Positions 35,848-44,234 are shown, numbered from the stretch's first letter. The stretch is DNA of 64,000 nucleotides from Pseudonocardia sp. EC080619-01 (GCF_001420995.1 NZ_CP012184.1:1-64000), one strand, 5' to 3'. The notes: a model not told the origin generated them from the sequence alone. Made by a program: numbers and translations.

Positions 35848-37071
35848 GTGGCGCAACGGCCAGTGATCTGGATCGGGATCGACGTCGGGAAGAGGACGCA
35901 CCATGCGTGCGCGATCGATACCGACGGCAAGGTGGTGTTCTCCCGCAAGGTCAGCAACGACCAGGCCGCGATCGAGGCGTTGCTGGCCCGCGCTGCGGAA
36001 GCGGCCCAGGACGTGCGGTGGGCCATCGACCTGACCTGCAGCTATGCGGCGCTGCTGCAGGTGGTCCTCACCGCGGCCGACCAGCAGGTGGTCTATGTCC
36101 CCGGTCGGGTCGTCGACCGGATGAGCGGCGTGTTCCGGGGCGAGGCCAAGACCGACGCCCGTGACGCGAAGGTCATCGCCGAGACCGCCCGCATGCGCGG
36201 CGCCGACCTCACCACGGTCACCGCCACTGATGAGACCACTGCCGAACTGGCCCGGCTCGTGGCCCATCGCGAGGACCTGATGGCCGACTGGGTGCGCGGG
36301 GTCAACCGGCTGCGTGACCTGCTCGGGTCGATCTTTCCCGGTCTCGAGGCGGCATTCGACTATTCCACCCGCAGCGCTCTGGTGCTGGTCACCGGGTTCC
36401 AGACACCCCAGGCCCTCCGGGACGCCGGCGAGGCAGGGGTGATCGAGTACCTGCGTGCCCATCGGGCGTGGGCACCGGGTATTGCTGCGATGGCCGCCAC
36501 CGCGGTCGAGGTCGCCCACGCCCAGACCGTGGCACTGCCCAGCGAGACGCGGACCGCGATCCTTGTTGCCGGCCTGGCCCGACGACTGCTGGAACTCGAC
36601 CGGGAGATCAAGGACACCGACAAGCTGATCACCACCGTGTTCCGCTCCCACCCGGACGCGGCGATCATCGAGTCGCTGCCCGGTCTCGGACCCATCCTGG
36701 GCGCGGAGTTCCTCACCGCCACCCACGGCGGTGTCGGCCCTGAACTGGGCGGATTCACCTCTCCAGGGCGGCTGGCCTCCTACGCCGGACTCGTCCCGGT
36801 GCCCCAGGACTCCGGCCGGATCAGCGGGAACCTGCGTCGCCCACGACGCTACAACCGCCGCCTGCGGCGAGTGTTCTACATGGCCGCACTGTCCAGCCTC
36901 AAGGTCAATGGCCCGTCCCGGGCCTTCTACCAGCGCAAACGCAGCGAAAGAATGCTTCATACCCAGGCTCTGCTCGCCTTGGCCAGACGCCTGGTCGACG
37001 TCCTGTGGGCCCTGCTGCGTGACCGGAGGATGTTCACCATCACCGCACCACAACCCGCTATCGCGGCTTGA
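35848..37071 (+). CDS. IS110-family transposase (DEDD recombinase)
   Basis: The 407-residue protein has the RuvC-like DEDD domain at the N-terminus: WIGIDVGKRTHHACAID, WAIDLTCSYAALL (Asp where many relatives have Glu), and EAKTDARDAKVIAETAR. The C-terminal Transposase_20 domain reads ESLPGLGPILGAEFLTATHG, SPGRLASYAGLVP, and the catalytic-Ser region FYMAALSSLKVNGPSRAFYQRK. The GTG at 35848 is preceded by CAGGAG with 7-nt spacing, better than upstream alternatives. The gene is full length, so the element is probably active. Its last 14 bp overlap the 3' end of the opposing ABC gene. Confidence 0.92.
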   Translation: MAQRPVIWIGIDVGKRTHHACAIDTDGKVVFSRKVSNDQAAIEALLARAAEAAQDVRWAIDLTCSYAALLQVVLTAADQQVVYVPGRVVDRMSGVFRGEAKTDARDAKVIAETARMRGADLTTVTATDETTAELARLVAHREDLMADWVRGVNRLRDLLGSIFPGLEAAFDYSTRSALVLVTGFQTPQALRDAGEAGVIEYLRAHRAWAPGIAAMAATAVEVAHAQTVALPSETRTAILVAGLARRLLELDREIKDTDKLITTVFRSHPDAAIIESLPGLGPILGAEFLTATHGGVGPELGGFTSPGRLASYAGLVPVPQDSGRISGNLRRPRRYNRRLRRVFYMAALSSLKVNGPSRAFYQRKRSERMLHTQALLALARRLVDVLWALLRDRRMFTITAPQPAIAA

Positions 37072-39055
37072 CACGGTCATTCGGATTCCCTTCGACCGGA
37101 TGGGAAACGGGGTGTGGGGCGGGCTCGGGGCCGGGCGGCACCTCGGCGCGCCGGTGACGGCCGTTGCGGGGCGCGCCGCCCGGGACGTCGGAGGTGCCGG
37201 GCACCCGCACGACCCGCTGCGGTCGCTCGGACGGGCGGTGGTGCAGGCGGTACAGGTCGGCGTAGCGCCCGTCGGCCCGCATCAGCTCGTCGTGGGTGCC
37301 GGCCTCGGTGATGCGGCCGTGGTCGACGTGCACGATCCGGTCGGCATCGGCCACGGTCAGCAGGTTGTGCGAGATGACGACCGTCGTGCGGCCCGCCATG
37401 AGCCGCCGCAGCGGGGCGAGGATCCGCTCCCCCGCCTCCGCGTCGAGGCTCGCGGTGGGCTCGTCGAGCAGCAGGACGGGGGCGTCGCGGACCATCGCGC
37501 GGGCGATCGCGATCCGCTGGCGCTGGCCCCCCGAGAGCAGGCGGCCACGCTGCCCGACCCTGGTCTCGTAGCCGTCGGGCAGGGCGCTGACGAACTCGTG
37601 GGCGTCGGCGGCCCGGGCCGCCGCGACGACCGCGGCGTGGTCGGCGTCCGGGCGCCCGGCGAGGATGTTCTCCTCGATGGTGCCGTCGAGCAGCAGGGTC
37701 TCCTGCAGGACGATCGCGACCGCCCCCCGCAGCGCGTGCGGGTCCAGGTCCCGCAGGTCGTGACCGTCCAGGGTGATCCGGCCCTCGGTCGGGTCGTAGA
37801 AGCGGAGCAGCAGTTTCATCAGTGTCGTCTTGCCGGCCCCGCTGGCGCCGACGATCGCGGTGGTCTCCCCCGGCGCGGCGGTGAACCCGATGTCGTGCAG
37901 CACCTCGGTGCGGGACTCCGGGTAGCGGAACCCGACACCGTCGAGCCGGAGCAGGCCGCGCGGCCGGGCCAGGCGCACCGGGTGCTCCGGGACGGCGACG
38001 TCCGGCTCCTGGTCGAGCAGCTCGACGATCCGCTCGGCACCGGCGGCGGCGGCGAAGACCGTGTTCGAGAGCTGTCCCAGGCCCCGGACCGGGCCGTAGA
38101 GCTGCGACAGGTAGATGAGGAACGCCAGCAGGCCGCCGAGGCTGATCTGCTCGAGCGACAGCTGCCAGATCCCGACGCCGACGACCGTCATCACCCCGAC
38201 GACCTGGAACAGGTCGATCGTCGGTCCGAACATCGCCGCGATCCGGGCCGCGGCGAGCTGGGCCCGCACGGTGCCCCGTGCCTGCTCGTCGAACCGGTCG
38301 ACCTCGGCGCCCTCCCGGCCGTAGGCCTGCACCAGGATCGCGTTGCCGAGGCTCTCCTCGGCCACCACGTTGACCGAACCGCTGCGCCGGCGCACCTCGC
38401 GCGACGCCAGCTTGATCCGGCGGGAGAACGAGCGGGCGATCAGCCAGAAGAACGGGACGGCGATCATCGAGATCACCGCGAGCTGCCAGTTCAGGTAGAA
38501 CATCACGCCGCCGAAGATCCCTATCTTGATCAGGGCGGAGAGCGCCTGTGCGATTCCGGCGAGCAGCAGCGCCTCGATCGTCGCGACGTCACCGGAGAGG
38601 CGGGTCAGGATGTCGCCGAGACGACGACGGTCGAAGAATCCGACCGACAGCGTGTGCAGGTGCGCGAACACCCGGGTCCGCATCCGCCGGAGAAAGTTCT
38701 GTCCGATCCAGACCGCGAGGTACTGATCGAAGAATCCGACGACCCCGCCGAGCAGGGTCAGTCCGACATATCCGGCGACGACGAGGGGAAAGGCGCCGAA
38801 ATCACGGGGAGTGAGCACGTCGTCGACGAGGACCTTGAACATCCAGATGACGGCGGCCTCGAGCGCCGGGGTCACCACGATGAAGAACAACGTCAGGCAC
38901 AGCCACCCGCGGAACGGACGGACGTCCGGTGCGAACCTGCGGAAGATCTCGACGACGGTCTTCGCCGGGACCGGCTCCACCAGCCCCTCGGCCGTCTCGC
39001 CGGGCCGCAGCATCTCCCGGAGCCGCTCCCGCACCGCACCCGCCCGTCGTCGCAC
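37058..39055 (-). CDS. ABC exporter, fused permease and ATPase
   Basis: The 665-residue half-transporter has six membrane helices (about residues 50-335) and a nucleotide-binding domain (about 365-600). Walker A is VGASGAGKTTLMKLL, the signature LLSGGQRQRIAIARA, Walker B PVLLLDEPTASLD, and the switch His is in TTVVISHNLL. There is no C39 peptidase domain. GTG 39055 is preceded by GGAGG; an in-frame GTG at 39079 is an alternative. The last residues (DRVKPR and stop) are encoded by IS110 sequence, so the natural C-terminus was probably altered. It directly follows a Trp-rich peptide gene, making peptide export a plausible role. Confidence 0.88.
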   Translation of the reverse strand: MRRRAGAVRERLREMLRPGETAEGLVEPVPAKTVVEIFRRFAPDVRPFRGWLCLTLFFIVVTPALEAAVIWMFKVLVDDVLTPRDFGAFPLVVAGYVGLTLLGGVVGFFDQYLAVWIGQNFLRRMRTRVFAHLHTLSVGFFDRRRLGDILTRLSGDVATIEALLLAGIAQALSALIKIGIFGGVMFYLNWQLAVISMIAVPFFWLIARSFSRRIKLASREVRRRSGSVNVVAEESLGNAILVQAYGREGAEVDRFDEQARGTVRAQLAAARIAAMFGPTIDLFQVVGVMTVVGVGIWQLSLEQISLGGLLAFLIYLSQLYGPVRGLGQLSNTVFAAAAGAERIVELLDQEPDVAVPEHPVRLARPRGLLRLDGVGFRYPESRTEVLHDIGFTAAPGETTAIVGASGAGKTTLMKLLLRFYDPTEGRITLDGHDLRDLDPHALRGAVAIVLQETLLLDGTIEENILAGRPDADHAAVVAAARAADAHEFVSALPDGYETRVGQRGRLLSGGQRQRIAIARAMVRDAPVLLLDEPTASLDAEAGERILAPLRRLMAGRTTVVISHNLLTVADADRIVHVDHGRITEAGTHDELMRADGRYADLYRLHHRPSERPQRVVRVPGTSDVPGGAPRNGRHRRAEVPPGPEPAPHPVSHPVEGNPNDRVKPR

Positions 39056-39183
39056 GCCCACCTCCGCTCGTCCCTGCACGTCATGTCCCGTACGTCACGC
39101 TCCGGGCAGGCGGTGGCCCGTAGACCGAGGTCCAGGGACATCGGGGCCACCGCCCACGTCATCGACCTAGCACCGGTGCGGGC

Positions 39184-39354
39184 TCAGCAGTCGGAGTTGC
39201 TGCCCCAGCCGCCCCACCCCTTTCCCCAGCTGTCGTCATCGTCGTCGTCGTGCTTGCGGTGCCAGTCGCCCCAGCCACCCCAGCCGCCCCAGCTTCCCCA
39301 GTCGTCGTCCTTGTCGTCGTGGCCGTTCCACCAGCCACCCCAGTGATCACCCAT
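39184..39354 (-). CDS. 56-residue Trp/Gly/Asp-rich peptide (possible precursor peptide)
   Basis: The reading frame from ATG 39354 to TGA 39184 encodes 56 residues: 11 Trp, 15 Gly, 14 Asp and 4 His, with a single Cys as the last residue. Trp recurs in WGxWGGWGGWGDW spacing, then a six-Asp run (residues 36-41), then WGKGWGGWG. No signal peptide or known domain. AAGGTGG lies 6 nt before the ATG, and codon choice becomes coding-like only from this ATG. It is followed on the same strand by an ABC exporter and, beyond an IS, a flavin monooxygenase. It may be a RiPP precursor, a metal-binding peptide or an adhesive protein; which is not known. Confidence 0.65.
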   Translation of the reverse strand: MGDHWGGWWNGHDDKDDDWGSWGGWGGWGDWHRKHDDDDDDSWGKGWGGWGSNSDC

Positions 39355-39750
39355 CGTGATCCACCTTCTTCTCGGTGCGGGAGGACCGCCGTCGACGGCC
39401 CCCGGAGTCCGCTCCGGCCCGGATCCGTCCAACGCGTGGGCGGAGGGGTGCCGATCGCCGCCTCCGATCGCCGGACTCGGCGGCCGGAGCGGGGCCGTTT
39501 CGCGGCGCCGGAACAACTCACTCGATTGCAGGACCGAAACCATTCATCGGTGTCGCGACGATTCGTCGACAGCAGACACCGTTCATTCGAACCCTATTCC
39601 GGCGTAGCCGGTGAAATGCGACGGAAGCGCCGGGAGTGGCGTCGGGACCGAAAGGGAACACCGGTCGACCGGGGACCGTACGGCATTCTGCGGAGACCCG
39701 TCACGACGTCCCGCGGTTCTCAACCACCGGATTGACGACATCCGGGCGAC
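39355..39750. other. Intergenic region upstream of the Trp-rich peptide gene
   Basis: These 396 bp hold no credible gene on either strand. The centre (39530-39620) is AT-richer than the surroundings. On the minus strand it has a TAGGGT -10 candidate (39596-39591) and a weak GTTC-ATTC-GAAC inverted repeat (39581-39592), so it probably contains the promoter and a long leader for the peptide gene. Confidence 0.45.
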
Positions 39751-40776
39751 TCAGCGCCCCGGGAGCGCCGGGCCCGCCTTGCGCAGCGTCCGGGGCGGGA
39801 CGCCGAACCAGCGCCGGGACGCCCGGGTCAGCGCGGACTGCTCGGCCAGCCCCACCATCGCGGCGATCTGGGTGAAGGGCAGGTCGGAGCGGGTGACGAG
39901 GCGCTCGGCAGTGTCCCGCCGTGCGTCGTCGACGATCTGCTCGAACGTGGTGTCCTCGGCGGCGAGGTGGCGCTGCAGGGTCCGCGGGTGCACCCGCAGC
40001 AGCCGTGCGACCGCACCGATCCGGACCGGGCCCGTCCCGAGCGACCGGTCGACCGCCGTCCGGACCCGGTCGGTGACCCGGCGGTCCGGGCGGTCGAAGT
40101 GCGTCTCCAGGTACTCGATCGCGATGTCGCGGACGGCCTGGTCGCCGTCGAGCGGCCGGCGCGGCAGGTCGGCGGGCACCCGCAGCACGGCGGTCGGCCG
40201 GTCGAACCGGACCTCTGCGCCGAAGAACTCGCGGTAACGCCGTTCAGAAGCGAGTGCCGGGTGCGGCAGGTGTACCGAGCGGAGCCCGTACCCGCCCCCC
40301 GACAGCAGCCCGATGATCCGGTGCAGCACGCCGACCCCGAGGTCGGCCACGTGCGGCGGGAGGCGCTCGGTGCTGCCGTACTCGACGCCGGTGACCCCCG
40401 CGACGTGCTCCGGGTCCGGCACGGCGGCGATGCGGAGCGCGGGACTGTGCACGTAGAGGTACTTCGAGGCGCAGTCGAGCGCGGCGCCCAGGGTCGGCGA
40501 GTTCTGGACGGCGACGGCGAGCGGCCCGAGGATCTCCGGCCCCTGCCGCTCGGCCAGGCGCAGGCCCAGGTCGCTGCAGTCCAGCTCCGCCGCCGCGGTC
40601 TCGAGGACGAGCGCGACCGCGCGGGTCGGGACGAGGGCGTCCGGGTCGGCACCGTCCACGGCCTCGGCCGGGATGTGGAACCGGTCGAGCATCGCGGCCC
40701 CGTCCCCGCCCAGCTCGTCGACCAGCCCGGGCAGGCCGCGCAGCGCTCTCGCCCGGGTGAGCGATCCCGTCCCCAT
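39751..40776 (-). CDS. AraC-family regulator (VirS-like)
   Basis: The 341-residue protein has an N-terminal arabinose-binding-like domain of the OruR/VirS type (about residues 15-200; GLRLAERQGPEILGPLAVAVQNSPTLGAALDCASKYL). The C-terminal double HTH reads IGAVARLLRVHPRTLQRHLAAEDTTFEQIVDDARRDTAERLV, then FTQIAAMVGLAEQSALTRASRRWFGVPP. It is divergent from a MymA-like monooxygenase operon, exactly the virS-mymA arrangement of Mycobacterium tuberculosis. The ATG at 40776 lies 8 nt after a -10 with a matching -35, so earlier TTG or GTG codons sit inside the promoter and are rejected. Confidence 0.87.
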   Translation of the reverse strand: MGTGSLTRARALRGLPGLVDELGGDGAAMLDRFHIPAEAVDGADPDALVPTRAVALVLETAAAELDCSDLGLRLAERQGPEILGPLAVAVQNSPTLGAALDCASKYLYVHSPALRIAAVPDPEHVAGVTGVEYGSTERLPPHVADLGVGVLHRIIGLLSGGGYGLRSVHLPHPALASERRYREFFGAEVRFDRPTAVLRVPADLPRRPLDGDQAVRDIAIEYLETHFDRPDRRVTDRVRTAVDRSLGTGPVRIGAVARLLRVHPRTLQRHLAAEDTTFEQIVDDARRDTAERLVTRSDLPFTQIAAMVGLAEQSALTRASRRWFGVPPRTLRKAGPALPGR

Positions 40777-40784
40777 GTCGTCCG

Positions 40785-40819
40785 AGGGTAAGTTGTTGTC
40801 GCGCACAGTCAAGTTACCC
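40785..40819 (-). promoter_or_regulatory. virS-like promoter with overlapping inverted repeat
   Basis: On the minus strand TTGACT (40812-40807), 16 nt, then TACCCT (40790-40785) form the promoter. GGGTAAGTTG (40786-40795) and CAAGTTACCC (40810-40819) form 10-bp arms with one mismatch and a 14-nt spacer. The repeat spans both hexamers, ideal for AraC autoregulation and control of the divergent operon. Confidence 0.65.
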
Positions 40820-40903
40820 GCGGTAGGTTACGGGCAGAATCGACCGCAGCGAACACCATCACCGCAGACGGTGCACGAACAGCGCAGACAGGAGGCCGCT
40901 GGA

Positions 40904-42478
40904 ATGACGCAGCCCACCGCGACGCCCGGGCCGGGCGCCACCGCCGGGCCCGAGCACCACGACGTGATCATCGTCGGTGCCGGTCTGTCCGGGATCGGTG
41001 CCGCCTGCCGGCTCCAGCAGGAGCTCCCCGGCAAGGACTACGCGATCCTCGAGGGCCGGGAGAACGTCGGCGGGACCTGGGACCTCTTCCGGTACCCGGG
41101 CATCCGCTCCGACTCGGACATGTTCACACTCGCCTACCCGTTCCGGCCCTGGCGCGAGCGCAAGTCCATCGCCGACGGCGCCGACATCCGGCGCTACATC
41201 GTCGACACCGCCCGCGAGTACGGCGCGCTGGACCGGATCCGGTTCGGCAACCGCGTCGTCGGCGCCTCCTGGGACTCCGCGGCCGCGCTCTGGACCGTGC
41301 GCACCGAGACCGCCGACGGCCCGCGCACCTACACCTGCGCGTTCCTGTTCATGTGCTCCGGCTACTACGACTACGACGCCGGCTACCAGCCCGAGTTCCC
41401 GGGCCGCGAGGACTTCGCCGGCACCTGGGTGCACCCGCAGTTCTGGCCCGAGGACCTCGACCACGCCGGGAAGAAGATCGTCGTCATCGGCTCCGGCGCC
41501 ACCGCGGTGACGCTGATCCCGTCGCTGGCCGACCAGGCCGAGCACGTGACGATGCTGCAGCGCTCGCCGTCCTACCTGACGGTGCTGCCGAGCACCGACC
41601 CGATCGCCGACCGCCTGCGGAAGTACCTGCCCGCGAAGGTCGCGCACCACATCCTGCGGCTGCAGTACGTGACGCTGACCCAGGCGTTCTACCAGCTCGC
41701 CCGCCGCCGCCCGGAGCGCGTGAAGAAGGTCCTGCGCGGTCTCGCCCTGAAGTTCCTCAAGGACGAGTCCTACGTCGACCGGCACTTCACCCCCAGCTAC
41801 GAACCGTGGGACCAGCGGCTGTGCGTGATCCCGGAGGGCGACTTCTTCAGATCCATCAACGCAGGGCGCGCCTCGGTCGTGACCGACCACATCGACCGGA
41901 TCACCGAGAAGGGGATCCGGCTGCGCTCCGGTGAGGAGCTGCCCGCCGACGTCGTCGTCTCGGCGACCGGGCTGTCCCTGAAGCCGCTGGGCGGCATGAC
42001 CATCCACGTCGACGGCGAGCAGGTCGACATCGGCAAGACGGTCACCTACCGCGGCCTGATGCTCTCCGGCGTGCCGAACCTGGCGTTCTGCATCGGCTAC
42101 GTCAACGCGTCCTGGACGCTGCGGGCCGACCTCGTCGCCCGCTACGTGCCGCGCCTGCTCGGGATGATGGACCGCGAGCGCGTCGCCGTCGCGACCCCCG
42201 CGCCCACGGTCTCGCCGGACCGCCCCCTGCTGGACCTCGCGTCCGGCTACGTCAAGCGCTCCGAGCACCTCTTCCCGCGGCAGGGCCGCACGGACCCGTG
42301 GCGGCTGCGGCAGAACTTCTTCCTCGACGCCGTCGGGCTCGGCCGGGCCGACCTGAAGAAGGACATGCTGCTCACCCCGGCGTCCGCGGTCGGCGCCCGG
42401 TCCGCCGCGGTGCCCCGCCCGTCGGTCGCCGGCATCGCGGCCGACGCCCCCACCGAGACGCAGGAGGTGGCCTCGTGA
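40904..42478 (+). CDS. MymA/EthA-type flavin monooxygenase (Baeyer-Villiger type)
   Basis: The 524-residue flavoprotein has DVIIVGAGLSGIGAACRL near residue 20, a second nucleotide fold IVVIGSGATAVTLIPSL near residue 190, and the Baeyer-Villiger fingerprint FAGTWVHPQFWP near residue 170. It most resembles M. tuberculosis MymA (Rv3083) and EthA, which oxidise ketones and thio compounds; MymA also takes part in fatty-acid/mycolate modification under acid stress. An AGGAGG lies 8 nt before ATG 40904. It is the first gene of a three-gene unit (flavin monooxygenase, SDR, hydrolase) divergent from the AraC regulator. Confidence 0.88.
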   Translation: MTQPTATPGPGATAGPEHHDVIIVGAGLSGIGAACRLQQELPGKDYAILEGRENVGGTWDLFRYPGIRSDSDMFTLAYPFRPWRERKSIADGADIRRYIVDTAREYGALDRIRFGNRVVGASWDSAAALWTVRTETADGPRTYTCAFLFMCSGYYDYDAGYQPEFPGREDFAGTWVHPQFWPEDLDHAGKKIVVIGSGATAVTLIPSLADQAEHVTMLQRSPSYLTVLPSTDPIADRLRKYLPAKVAHHILRLQYVTLTQAFYQLARRRPERVKKVLRGLALKFLKDESYVDRHFTPSYEPWDQRLCVIPEGDFFRSINAGRASVVTDHIDRITEKGIRLRSGEELPADVVVSATGLSLKPLGGMTIHVDGEQVDIGKTVTYRGLMLSGVPNLAFCIGYVNASWTLRADLVARYVPRLLGMMDRERVAVATPAPTVSPDRPLLDLASGYVKRSEHLFPRQGRTDPWRLRQNFFLDAVGLGRADLKKDMLLTPASAVGARSAAVPRPSVAGIAADAPTETQEVAS

Positions 42479-43338
42479 GCCGCACCCCGTTCCGCTTCGC
42501 CGAGGGCACCGCCGTCGTCACCGGTGCCGCCGGTGGCATGGGCGAGCACGTGGCCCGGCTCCTCGCCGAACGCGGCAGCGACCTCGTCCTGGCCGACCGC
42601 GACGGCGACCGGCTCGAGACCGTCGCCACCGCGATCCGGGACAGGCACCCCGGCCTGTCGGTGACGACCGAGACCGTCGACCTCGCCGACCGCGACGCCG
42701 TCGACGCGCTCGCCGGCCGGATCCTCGCCGGGCACCCGGAGGTCCGGCTGCTCGTCAACAACGCCGGCGTCGCGCTCGGCGGCGACTTCGCCCGGCTGAC
42801 CCTCGACGAGTTCGACTGGGTCATGGACGTCAACTTCCGGGCCCCGGTCCGGCTCACGCACGCCCTCCTCCCGGCCCTCACCGCACGCCCCGGCGCGCAC
42901 GTCGTCAACGTGTCCAGCCTGTTCGGCCTGATCGGGCCGCCCGGGCAGTCGGCCTACTCGTCGTCGAAGTACGCGCTGCGCGGCTTCTCCGAGGTCCTCC
43001 GTGCCGAGCTCGCGCAGGTCGGTACCGGTGTCACCACGGTGCACCCCGGCGGCATCCGGACGAACATCGCGCGCTCGGCGCGGGTCGGGGTCAACATCCC
43101 CGCCGCGGAGGCGGAGAAGGGCCAGCGGGACTTCGACAAGCTGCTCACCTTCCCGGCGGACCGGGCCGCCGAGCTGATCGTCGAGGCGGTCGCGAAGCGC
43201 AGGCCCCGGCTGCTGATCGGTGCCAGCGCACGGATCCCGGACGCGCTGGCCCGGATCGCACCGGCGCACGGCATGACGCTCCTCTCCCGGCTGCTCGGCG
43301 CCTCCGCGCGACGGCCGGCGACGGCGGGTGCCCGGTGA
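42475..43338 (+). CDS. Short-chain dehydrogenase/reductase (SadH/Rv3085-like)
   Basis: The 287-residue SDR has the cofactor motif VVTGAAGGMGEHVARLLAERG, LLVNNAGVALGG, the catalytic Ser in HVVNVSSLFGLIG, and YSSSKYALRGFSEVLRAEL (YxxxK). The start is GTG at 42475, overlapping the monooxygenase stop (GTGA) with GGAGG upstream, so the two are translationally coupled. In the mycobacterial mymA operon the SDR SadH (Rv3085) holds an equivalent place. The likely role is alcohol/ketone interconversion ahead of the monooxygenase. Confidence 0.9.
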   Translation: MSRTPFRFAEGTAVVTGAAGGMGEHVARLLAERGSDLVLADRDGDRLETVATAIRDRHPGLSVTTETVDLADRDAVDALAGRILAGHPEVRLLVNNAGVALGGDFARLTLDEFDWVMDVNFRAPVRLTHALLPALTARPGAHVVNVSSLFGLIGPPGQSAYSSSKYALRGFSEVLRAELAQVGTGVTTVHPGGIRTNIARSARVGVNIPAAEAEKGQRDFDKLLTFPADRAAELIVEAVAKRRPRLLIGASARIPDALARIAPAHGMTLLSRLLGASARRPATAGAR

Positions 43339-44234
43339 GCGGGGACGCGCTGCCCGCCACCCGGCTCGTCGACGTCGGCGGCACCCGCATCCGGGTCCGC
43401 GAGTCCGGCGACCCCGCGGGCGAGCCGGTGCTGCTGCTGCACGGCATCGGGCGCAGCCTGGAGGACTGGGACGCCCAGCACGACCTGCTGGCCGGGTACC
43501 GGGTGCTCGCCGCCGACCTCGCCGGGTTCGGGTACTCCGACCGGGTCCCGGGCCCGGCCACGATGGAGAAGCTCGCCGACACCGCCGTCGCGACCCTCGA
43601 CGCGCTCGATGAGACCCGCCCGGCACACGTCATGGGCAACTCGCTGGGCGGCGCGGTCGCCCTGCTGATCTCGGTGCGGCGTCCCGAGCGGGTCGCGTCG
43701 CTGGTGCTCGCCGACCCGGCCGGGTTCGGGTCCGAGGTGACACCGGCGCTGCGCATCCTCGGGGTGCCGGTGCTCGGCCGGTTCCTGATGGGCCGGTTCG
43801 ACGAGCGTGCCGCCCGGCAGACCGAGCGCTCGCTGTTCGTGGACCGGTCCCTGGTCACCGAGGAGCGGGTGCGGCGGGGCCTGGAGATCGGGCGACGGCC
43901 GGAGTTCGCGCAGACCTTCCTGGAGATCGCCACCGAGCTGGGCACGATCCGCGGTGTGCGGGCGGGCTGGCGCACGGCGCTGCTCGCGGCGGCCGCGCGG
44001 GCGCCCCGGCCGACCCTCGTCGTCTGGGGCGAGCGGGACGTCATCCTTCCGGTCGCGCAGCTGCGGGCGGCGGCGCGGGCGCTGCCGCACGTCACGACGC
44101 ACGTCTTCGGACGGGTGGGGCACATGCCGCAGATCGAGGTGCCGGAGCGGTTCGCCGCGCTGGCCCGCGACCACCTCGCTCAGGCCGGGCGGCGGACCAG
44201 CATCTCCAGCGAGACGCGGGCCGGCACCGCGTAG
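43335..44234 (+). CDS. Alpha/beta hydrolase
   Basis: The 299-residue hydrolase has the oxyanion segment LLLHGIGRSLEDWD near residue 35, nucleophile elbow GNSLGGAVAL (Ser near 103), acid GERDVILP near residue 237, and catalytic His in GRVGHMPQIE near residue 261. It is coupled to the SDR through a GTGA overlap. In this operon it could hydrolyse the ester formed by the Baeyer-Villiger enzyme, giving a ketone-to-ester-to-acid/alcohol route (inference). Its 3' end overlaps the convergent SRPBCC gene by 55 bp. Confidence 0.88.
   Translation: MSGDALPATRLVDVGGTRIRVRESGDPAGEPVLLLHGIGRSLEDWDAQHDLLAGYRVLAADLAGFGYSDRVPGPATMEKLADTAVATLDALDETRPAHVMGNSLGGAVALLISVRRPERVASLVLADPAGFGSEVTPALRILGVPVLGRFLMGRFDERAARQTERSLFVDRSLVTEERVRRGLEIGRRPEFAQTFLEIATELGTIRGVRAGWRTALLAAAARAPRPTLVVWGERDVILPVAQLRAAARALPHVTTHVFGRVGHMPQIEVPERFAALARDHLAQAGRRTSISSETRAGTA

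Larger units (their letters stand above)
35624..37084 (+). mobile_element. IS110-family insertion sequence
   Basis: About 1.46 kb comprising a 220-bp structured non-coding left end and a DEDD transposase gene. The boundaries are inferred from the guides of the bridge-RNA candidate. A GG core dinucleotide is shared by the left flank (35622-35623, after ATGA) and the right end (37083-37084, after CATTC). There are no terminal inverted repeats, as usual for IS110. It is inserted between the ABC exporter gene and the start codon of the flavin monooxygenase. Its sequence is visibly less GC-biased at third codon positions than the neighbours, a sign of recent arrival. Confidence 0.75.

Noticed and set aside
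35763-37086. 8-bp direct repeat ATTCGGAT (35763-35770 and 37079-37086) as a target-site duplication of the IS
   Set aside because: IS110 elements do not make such duplications; the left copy lies inside the structured non-coding region and is better explained as the donor guide that copies the element's right end.
39355-39543. N-terminal extension of the Trp-rich peptide to ATG 39543
   Set aside because: The added 63 codons have non-coding base use, and a ribosome site directly precedes ATG 39354.
40777-40812. Earlier TTG (40812) or GTG (40806) start for the AraC regulator
   Set aside because: Both codons lie within the -35 to -10 region of its own promoter; ATG 40776 fits a leaderless start.
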